From contig NZ_CP055263.1 of assembly GCF_014217835.1 (NCBI RefSeq), positions 2,297,501 to 2,361,500 on the forward strand: a DNA stretch of 64,000 bases. Direction: 5' to 3'. The notes under the pieces were generated by a model that saw only the letters and a program-made list of their open reading frames with translations, was not told where the DNA came from and did not search any database. Of the stretch, positions 55,240 to 64,000 are shown one piece after another; within the stretch, counting starts at the first letter, position 1, and each line of letters starts with the position of its first letter. The position numbers were made by a program, and so were the translations under genes. This DNA is from Metabacillus sp. KUDC1714. Its GTDB lineage: Bacteria > Bacillota > Bacilli > Bacillales > Bacillaceae.

Positions 55240-55694
55240 TGGAAAACATAATCGTTTTAGGTATTGGCAATATATTAATGATGGATGATGGAATTGGAAT
55301 TGATCTAATTGAGCAACTATCCAAGCTGAATCGTACACCTCATGTATCTTTTTTGATTGGAGAATCAGATATTGATTACTGCATGGATCAAATAATGAAC
55401 GCTACATTTGTAATCATTGTGGATGCTGTATTTTCAGGAAACGAACCAGGGGAGCTTACCGTTTATCCACTTGCCAATTTACATGAATATCAAACTTTAG
55501 ACATCTCAGCGCATAACTTTCACTTGTTTCAATCATTGTATCAACAGAAAGAATCAATAAAGGGGTATCTCATAGGAGTGGAACCTTATGAGATCAGGTT
55601 CCATATTGGATTAAGCAAAACTTTAAGAGAAAAATGGAAAACGATTTTACAAGATGTATCACAGACTATTGATAGCTTGATTGCTAAGAATTGA
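55239..55694 (+). CDS. Hydrogenase maturation protease (HyaD/HupD family)
   Basis: The 151-aa peptidase cuts the C-terminal extension of the large subunit after nickel insertion. It starts IIVLGIGNILMMDDGIGID with Asp16 as the first metal ligand. It has VDAVFSGNEPGEL with Asp62 and ISAHNFHLF with His92, the three nickel-sensing ligands of the family. Its first base is the last base of the large subunit stop. It ends the hydrogenase operon; no clear terminator follows. Confidence 0.92.
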   Translation: MENIIVLGIGNILMMDDGIGIDLIEQLSKLNRTPHVSFLIGESDIDYCMDQIMNATFVIIVDAVFSGNEPGELTVYPLANLHEYQTLDISAHNFHLFQSLYQQKESIKGYLIGVEPYEIRFHIGLSKTLREKWKTILQDVSQTIDSLIAKN

Positions 55695-55798
55695 GTGTGT
55701 TATATAGATCTTCAGATTATAAGTTAAAATAAATAGAAGAACATTCCCTAAGCATAGGCATATGATGTTTTTGTATATCTGTGAAGGGAATGAAAAAA

Positions 55799-56686
55799 AT
55801 GTACAATGTCCCTAGTATGTATCCATATCAAAATCAATATCATTATTATGTTAATGCACCAATGCATAACTATGAAAGACAGTCTGTTTACAGGAATATT
55901 CCTAATGGTACTAACCAATATGGTTTTAAAGATTATGGACCAGAACCATTTGTAGTTAATATCAATGAGGCTACGAAGCGAAACAAAACCTATCGTACCG
56001 CTTTATGGACAGGGAATCGTTTGCAAGTTACTTTAATGAGTCTCAATGTTGGCGAAGATATCGGTTTGGAAATGCATCCTGACGTTGATCAGTTCTTACG
56101 TATTGAACAAGGACAGGGAATTGTTCACATGGGCAAGAGTAAAGATAATTTTGACTTTGAAAGAAATGTCTATGATGATTTTGCAATAATGATACCTGCT
56201 GGAACATGGCATAATCTAACCAATACAGGAAATATTCCGTTAAAACTTTACTCGATATATGCTCCTCCTAACCATCCATTTGGTACTATTCATGTTACCA
56301 AATCAGATGCAGTAGCTACGGAAGAAGCTTATGGTCATCGTAATGACAAAAATACAATTATAAAAAATTCAAATATGTTTAGACCCAAAAATATTGATAC
56401 AACAAATTCAAACACCTCTAAAACTAGCTTTTCTAAAGAGGAAGCATCAGCAATAGCTTTACTTTTAGGTATTGATTTTACCAAAAGTAAATTTGATTTA
56501 AATGAGTTTTGGATGGGAGTAAATACCGAACTTGAACATGGAAGAAAATACAATCAGACTAATGTTACTGCGGATGAACCTATCACTACTGGGAAAATTG
56601 CACTAGCTCATCTCAACGAATTTCCTGATTATTATAAAAGGTTAAAAGTGCTTGAGGAAGAAGCAAAAGCGTATTGGAACAAATAA
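55799..56686 (+). CDS. Cupin protein with C-terminal DUF5661 domain
   Basis: About 295 aa. The N-terminal 45 residues are rich in Tyr, Asn and Gln (PYQNQYHYYVNAP), like many spore coat proteins. A cupin barrel lies at about 60-165 (EMHPDVDQFLRIEQGQGIVHMG and MIPAGTWHNLTNTG) with metal-type His and Glu. DUF5661 follows at about 205-290 (LLLGIDFTKSKFDLNEF, GKIALAHLNEFPDYYKRL). Function is unknown. The start MYNVPSMYPY was chosen, with GAAGGG about 10 bases before; ATG 55790 is possible. A spore-surface role is only inference. Confidence 0.75.
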   Translation: MYNVPSMYPYQNQYHYYVNAPMHNYERQSVYRNIPNGTNQYGFKDYGPEPFVVNINEATKRNKTYRTALWTGNRLQVTLMSLNVGEDIGLEMHPDVDQFLRIEQGQGIVHMGKSKDNFDFERNVYDDFAIMIPAGTWHNLTNTGNIPLKLYSIYAPPNHPFGTIHVTKSDAVATEEAYGHRNDKNTIIKNSNMFRPKNIDTTNSNTSKTSFSKEEASAIALLLGIDFTKSKFDLNEFWMGVNTELEHGRKYNQTNVTADEPITTGKIALAHLNEFPDYYKRLKVLEEEAKAYWNK

Positions 56687-56699
56687 TATACCAGATAAA

Positions 56700-56733
56700 A
56701 AAGGTCAAGCAGAAATCTGGTTGACCTTTAGTT
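56700..56733 (+). terminator. Terminator after the cupin gene
   Basis: AAAGGTCAA and TTGACCTTT form a 9-bp stem with a 12-base loop, followed by AGTTTA. Confidence 0.75.
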
Positions 56734-56807
56734 TAAGAAAGATTGCAATTTATTATTTCCACCTTAATTGATTAAAAAAACAAAAACCAATAAGAAGGAA
56801 AATGGAC

Positions 56808-57422
56808 TGACCCATCTAAATGAGACTTAGAAAAAACACTTAAGCTGCCTGTTCTCCAAACTCAATTGAGACAGGTAGTATAATTTTGCCTGAATACGTA
56901 TTTGGTTATAATAATACATGTATTGATTTACTATTTGCACTACTTTAGAATTAGATATAGATGCTCTTCTTTGAGTATTGAATCCTTCCGACTTTAGCGA
57001 GGAGTGAAAGGATTCTATGACGGCATTATCATGGCAGTTTCCTTTTCGGGACATGCTTGTGATGATGCCTTTTTCTTTAGCTAAATTTTGAAAAGCATAA
57101 GATGTATAAACAGAACCTTGATCAGTATGAATCAGTATCCCTTCTTTTGGTTTTCTTTTCTCTACAGCTTCACTAAGTGTATCTTTAACCAGATCTACAT
57201 CCTGACTCTCACTCACTTTGTAGGTTACAATCTCGTTATTATAAAGGTCTGTTTCATTATCGCTTTATTACTCATTCCTTGTAACTTTAATTCTACAGCT
57301 TGCCACTTTACTTCCTCGGGGTAGTGAACTCTTGTGCCCATAAAGAAAAACACCTCCAAAATCGTTTAGATAACTAATACGACTCAAGGGGTGTTTTTTC
57401 CTTGTCTCATTTTACTGGGTCA
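56808..57422 (-). mobile_element. Internally deleted IS3-family element with both ends
   Basis: The left end TGACCCATCTAAATGAGAC... and the right end (minus strand) TGACCCAGTAAAATGAGAC... match over about 34 bases, including a shared GAAAAAACAC. The enclosed 615 bp is less than half the size of a complete IS150-like element. No clear target duplication is seen next to the ends (GAC and CTC). It lies between the cupin and collagen-like genes. Confidence 0.8.
56827..57341 (-). pseudogene. IS3-family transposase remnant (OrfA start joined to OrfB end)
   Basis: From 57341 the frame reads MGTRVHYPEEVKWQAVELK, the N-terminus of an IS3-family OrfA. It stops after 38 codons. Without a gap another frame continues as DLYNNEIVTYKVSESQDVD and then the last part of the OrfB integrase core: HTDQGSVYTS, SRKGNCHDNAVIESFHSSLK with the final catalytic Glu, and YYYNQIRIQ. 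The middle (rest of OrfA and the first half of OrfB with two catalytic Asp residues) is deleted, so it cannot be active. Confidence 0.8.
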
Positions 57423-57574
57423 CTCTAACTAGAATCTGAGGGGTTTTTATAATCTGATAATTGATGCTAATAAGAAAGGTGTAGAAATATCTATAGTTCT
57501 AGATAATTAGCACAGGCAACATGTCCAATATATTAATAGAATGAATGTAGATTCTGAATTAGGAGGGATATTTA

Positions 57575-58825
57575 TTGGAATTTTGTACGAATTGTGGTTT
57601 TAACGATGAGTTATGTAGATGTTCATCAAACTATAACCAGCCTTTTAATTATCAGTCTAGAGCCCTAAAAAGATCGTGTAAAGAGTATAATTGTTCCTGT
57701 TCTAGTTGTTGTCCAAAACCAGGAACTCCAGGACCACAAGGACCTCCGGGACCTCCAGGACAGACAGGTGCGACAGGACCACAAGGACCTCCGGGATCAA
57801 CAGGTGCGACAGGACCTCAAGGCTTAACGGGTCCTCAGGGACCAGTAGGACCACCGGGGCCAGCAGGAGGACCAGTAGGACCAGCAGGACCAGCAGGACC
57901 AACAGGCCCAACAGGGTCACCAGGAATTCCAGGACCAACAGGGCCACAGGGGCCAACAGGGGCACAAGGAACTCCAGGAACAACAGGAGCTACGGGAGCT
58001 ACGGGTCCACAAGGACCTATAGGCCAAATAGGACCACAAGGACTAGCAGGTCCAACAGGCCCAACAGGCCCAACAGGACCACAAGGACCACAAGGAATTC
58101 CAGGACCTGCAGGGGGATCAGGGGGACCACCGGGTCCACAAGGACCAATAGGACCACAAGGACCAACAGGAGCAACAGGACCACAAGGAGTTCCAGGACC
58201 AACAGGTCCGCAAGGAGAACCAGGAGAACCAGGAGCAACAGGAGCAACAGGAGCAACAGGACCGCAAGGAGTTCCAGGGCCAACAGGGCCACAAGGAATC
58301 CAAGGGCCTGCAGGACCTGCAGGAGCAACTGGACCACAAGGAATAGCAGGACCAACAGGACCACAAGGACCAGCAGGAATACAAGGACCAGCAGGAGGAG
58401 TATTAGACTTTGCAGATTTTTATGCATTGATGCCCCCTGATAATGCCGCAACAGTTGGAGCAGGTGGAGACGTAGATTTTCCGAGGAATGGACCTACTAT
58501 TGCTGGTAGTGGTATTTTCCGCCAAACTGCCGATTCATTTTTCTTGTCTGCCATTGGAACTTATCAGGTCTTGTTTCAGGTGAGTGTCAGCGAAGCAGGC
58601 CAACTGGTTTTAACTCTCAATGGGAATGACCTAGCCCATACAGTGGTCGGGCGAGCAACGGGTACTTCTCAGATAGTAGGAATGGCTCTTGTGGAAACGA
58701 CAAGCATCAATTCAATACTCACTGTACGAAATCCTGCTGGCAATTCCCCGGCACTAACCATCACGCCTCTCTCTGGAGGAACAAGACCTGTTTCAGCACA
58801 CCTTGTTATCACGCGACTCCGATAG
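57575..58825 (+). CDS. Collagen-like spore-surface protein (BclA-type)
   Basis: A 416-aa protein. Residues 1-49 are Cys-rich (CTNCG, CRC, SCSSCC) instead of the usual exosporium leader LIGPTLPPIPP. Residues 50-273 are about 75 Gly-X-Y triplets such as [13 protein letters not shown]. Residues about 275-416 form a beta-rich BclA/C1q-like C-terminal domain ([21 protein letters not shown] near 327, HLVITRLR at the end) that should trimerise. TTG start with AGGAGGGA 5-8 bases before. Such proteins form the nap of the spore surface; localisation here is inference. Confidence 0.88.
   Translation: MEFCTNCGFNDELCRCSSNYNQPFNYQSRALKRSCKEYNCSCSSCCPKPGTPGPQGPPGPPGQTGATGPQGPPGSTGATGPQGLTGPQGPVGPPGPAGGPVGPAGPAGPTGPTGSPGIPGPTGPQGPTGAQGTPGTTGATGATGPQGPIGQIGPQGLAGPTGPTGPTGPQGPQGIPGPAGGSGGPPGPQGPIGPQGPTGATGPQGVPGPTGPQGEPGEPGATGATGATGPQGVPGPTGPQGIQGPAGPAGATGPQGIAGPTGPQGPAGIQGPAGGVLDFADFYALMPPDNAATVGAGGDVDFPRNGPTIAGSGIFRQTADSFFLSAIGTYQVLFQVSVSEAGQLVLTLNGNDLAHTVVGRATGTSQIVGMALVETTSINSILTVRNPAGNSPALTITPLSGGTRPVSAHLVITRLR
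57722..58395 (+). repeat. Collagen-like Gly-X-Y coding repeat tract
   Basis: Tandem 9-base units of the type GGACCAACA / GGACCACAA encode Gly-Pro-Thr and Gly-Pro-Gln. The tract is GC-rich relative to its neighbours and repetitive enough to vary in length by recombination. The long open frames on the other strand and in other phases are a by-product. Confidence 0.9.
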
Positions 58826-59632
58826 TCGGGAAAAAAAGAATGACATACTCTATAACAAATCAAGCTGTAGGTTTGTTTGGTAGGCAGCTTTCGAGCCTCT
58901 AACAACTCGTTACTCTCAGTGTTCTAGGAAGCGCTCGATTCTTGAAATAGAGGGGAGGTTTGAACTTAAACCTCCTCCAATCAAAGTTATTCTTTATCAA
59001 AGATCTGAATCGCAATATACGTATAAACATTTATTTGAGGTAATAACAATTTGACCACATGACCACCCAATGACCACATACTTAAGTTTTTATAGTGCTC
59101 TATTAATCTATAAGCCAGAAAGAGGTTTGATTTACGCACTTAAAACAATTTAATAATATTAAATAAATTAAGGATTAAAAAATATCCAATACAACGCACA
59201 CTGAATGCGTTGCACAACTCATGTTAAAAGTTGAAACCCCTAAATAAACACCCTGAATCCAGTTGAAAATCTTTTTTTCTTCGGGGTTTTTTCGTTTACA
59301 ACCTTATATAAGTTTATGGGGGAAGTGTCAATCGGTCTTTGTAAGGTAGGGAGTATAGATGGAATCTTGAGAGTTACCTGTTTAATGATCTCATTTTACT
59401 TGATAATATTGTAATTCCAAAGATTGTGAAAAATGTTGATGCTTCCCCTCAATTCATCCACTTGATGTGAAATAGCTGGTCAAAAAACAGAATATGCAAT
59501 ATTTATATTGGTTAGCTCAAGAGGAAGTAAAACAAATGTGTTGACTTATGGTTATTATTGCATTTCAATTAGGTGAAATAGTTATAATAATCCTTTTGAA
59601 TTCAATATAATCATTAGCCATGGGGGAAAGAT
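58826..59632. other. 807-bp region without a supported gene
   Basis: Two hairpins are visible: GGAGGTTT / AAACCTCC at about 58954-58977, and CAACGCA / TGCGTTG near 59197-59217. AAACCCC near 59234 and GGGGTTTTTT near 59283 could form a distant terminator stem. The rest is AT-rich; short frames have no ribosome sites and no family features. It separates the collagen-like gene from the lactose-type genes. Confidence 0.5.
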
Positions 59633-60667
59633 ATGAAAAAAGAGAATGTAACAATATATGACATTGCTAAAGAAGCTAATGTATCTCCAGCAACGGTTTC
59701 GAGAGTCTTAACCGGAAATGCAAAAGTTCGCCCACAGACAACGCGGAAAATAGTTGATGTGATTGAAAAATATAATTTTAGACCAAATAGTTTAGCAAGA
59801 AGCTTATTCCATAAGCAATCGAAAACAATTGGCTTTATTTTACCAGACATAAATCATCCGTTTTTCTCGACATTGGTTCAAAGTAGTGAGGCTCATGCAT
59901 TGGAATTAGGGTATACAACATTTTTGTGTAATACGAGGAACAACTCAGAAAATGAATCTAAATACTTGCAAAGCCTAGTAGAAAAACAGGTGGATGGGAT
60001 TATCTATCTTGGTGGGAGAATTAATGATACTGACACTGATCAGGAATATGCAGAAGAAATGAAGACAGTGATGGAAAGAATTCCAGTTGTTTTTGTTAAT
60101 GGCCAAATGAACGGGGTAGATGCCCATATTGTTAGAACTGATGAAGAGTCAGGGATTGAAAAGCTTGTTGAATTGTTATTAAATTTAAATCATAAAAAGA
60201 TTGGTTTTCTTGGTGGAAAAGAAGGAATAAGTTCAACTGATGTAAAAAGGAATACATTTGTTAAAATGATGGAAAACAAAGGGATAAGTGTTAACGAAGA
60301 TTGGGTTTTGGGTACTGGGTTTAGTATTGAATCTGGTGAAGAAGTTGCTGGACAATTGCTCAATCTAAAAGATAGGCCTACAGCGGTTATCTGTGCCAAT
60401 GATTTTGTTGCGATCGGGGTAATAAAGGTTCTTACCAAATTTGGGTTAACGGTTCCAGATGATGTTTCCGTTGTCGGGTTTGATGATATTTACTTGGCGC
60501 AGCATTTTCCTCCAGGAATTACGACTGTAAGCCAGAATTATGATCATTTGGGTCAAACTGCTATCAATGTACTTGTAAATTTAATTAATGAGAAAGAAGC
60601 AGAGAGAGAAACGGTTATTCCAACATCACTAGTATTAAGGGATTCTTGTAGAATATTTTCAGAATAA
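59633..60667 (+). CDS. LacI family transcriptional regulator
   Basis: The 344-aa repressor has an N-terminal helix-turn-helix VTIYDIAKEANVSPATVSRVLTG (residues 6-28) and hinge FRPNSLARSL. A periplasmic-binding-protein-like sugar domain follows (GFILPDINHPFFSTLVQ near 67; VPDDVSVVGFDDIYLAQHF near 275). GGGGGAAAG precedes the ATG. It lies upstream of, and in the same direction as, the beta-galactosidase, so it probably controls it through the operator in between. The effector is likely a galactoside; this is inferred from context. Confidence 0.92.
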   Translation: MKKENVTIYDIAKEANVSPATVSRVLTGNAKVRPQTTRKIVDVIEKYNFRPNSLARSLFHKQSKTIGFILPDINHPFFSTLVQSSEAHALELGYTTFLCNTRNNSENESKYLQSLVEKQVDGIIYLGGRINDTDTDQEYAEEMKTVMERIPVVFVNGQMNGVDAHIVRTDEESGIEKLVELLLNLNHKKIGFLGGKEGISSTDVKRNTFVKMMENKGISVNEDWVLGTGFSIESGEEVAGQLLNLKDRPTAVICANDFVAIGVIKVLTKFGLTVPDDVSVVGFDDIYLAQHFPPGITTVSQNYDHLGQTAINVLVNLINEKEAERETVIPTSLVLRDSCRIFSE

Positions 60668-60799
60668 TAAATTAATATTGCTTCTTTTCAAAATTCAAGT
60701 TACGATAAAAAAGTAATGGGTTTCGTATTTAAAGGAATATAAATGTATAGTATTCAAACTTACTACACTAGATTTATGTTCTTTTATTCTCGGCAATAA

Positions 60800-60813
60800 T
60801 GAAACGGGTTTCA
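60800..60813. promoter_or_regulatory. Palindromic operator before the beta-galactosidase
   Basis: TGAAACGGGTTTCA is a 6-bp inverted repeat with a 2-base centre, the form bound by LacI/CcpA-type dimers. It overlaps a possible -10 (TAATGA). It differs from a perfect cre by one central base, so either the local LacI protein or CcpA could bind. It lies 57 bases before the start codon. Confidence 0.6.
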
Positions 60814-60855
60814 AAATGTATGAGTTGAATGAGAAAGAGAAATATAAATTCATAG

Positions 60856-64000
<3,145 letters not shown>

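Noticed and set aside
57722..58395. Short regular repeats that could suggest a CRISPR or minisatellite array
   Set aside because: The unit is 9 bases, in phase with a good reading frame, with no unique spacers; it codes for Gly-X-Y triplets.
57702..58451. Long Leu/Val-rich, Arg/Thr-rich and Trp/Ser-rich frames over the collagen tract
   Set aside because: They are alternative-phase or antisense readings of the Gly-X-Y codon repeat, with low-complexity composition and no ribosome sites.

Overview
The window looks like the chromosome of a spore-forming Bacillaceae species (Bacillus in the broad sense, not B. subtilis or B. cereus proper). The evidence is low GC, strong AGGAGG-type ribosome binding sites, many GTG/TTG starts, and B. 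subtilis-like gene order: rRNA operon, yebE-yebG, purEKBCSQLFMNHD, yerA-yerB-yerC-pcrB-pcrA-ligA-camS, gatCAB, dgkB-rlmCD. Protein products resemble B. subtilis homologues closely but are clearly not identical.

Layout. 1-2,040: 3' part of a 23S rRNA, a 5S rRNA and a terminator. 2,400-16,600: yebE, yebG and the complete 12-gene IMP biosynthesis operon, headed by paired PurR boxes, a sigma-A promoter and a guanine riboswitch with an intrinsic terminator. 16,580-26,780: a 33-codon membrane peptide overlapping the end of purD, a DUF2892 protein, an adenine-deaminase-like protein, lipoprotein YerB, YerC, PcrB, PcrA helicase, DNA ligase and lipoprotein CamS. 27,000-34,750: P5C dehydrogenase, a proline symporter with a 35-aa partner peptide, and the GatCAB amidotransferase. 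34,750-44,600: a MerR-type regulator that lacks an in-frame start, a HlyC/CorC-type protein, a K+/H+ antiporter, a stand-alone tyrosine recombinase, an AI-2E family permease, DUF47-Pit phosphate transport with a probable Pho box, an AAA ATPase and diacylglycerol kinase. 44,685-46,570: RlmCD and a DUF4363 protein.

46,700-55,700 is the most unusual part: a compact ten-gene [NiFe]-hydrogenase locus, hypA-hypB-hypF-hypC-hypD-hypE, a cytochrome-b5-domain protein, small subunit, large subunit, maturation protease. The small subunit has no Tat signal and no membrane tail. Its proximal-cluster motif lacks the first cysteine (LNGCSGN instead of CxxC), a pattern I associate with group 2a uptake hydrogenases. 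There is no HyaC-type cytochrome b; the b5-like protein sits where an electron-transfer partner would be expected. The genes supply a full maturation path for the NiFe(CN)2CO centre, both structural subunits and the C-terminal protease. I infer a cytosolic H2-uptake enzyme passing electrons through, or regulated by, a haem-b5 protein.

55,800-64,000 is accessory: a cupin-DUF5661 protein, a deleted IS3-family element with both ends intact, a collagen-like (BclA-type) spore-surface protein with an unusual Cys-rich N-terminus, and a LacI regulator next to a GH2 beta-galactosidase cut by the window end. Several related imperfect-palindrome repeats are scattered between genes; two 157-bp copies show what looks like covariation in their stems.
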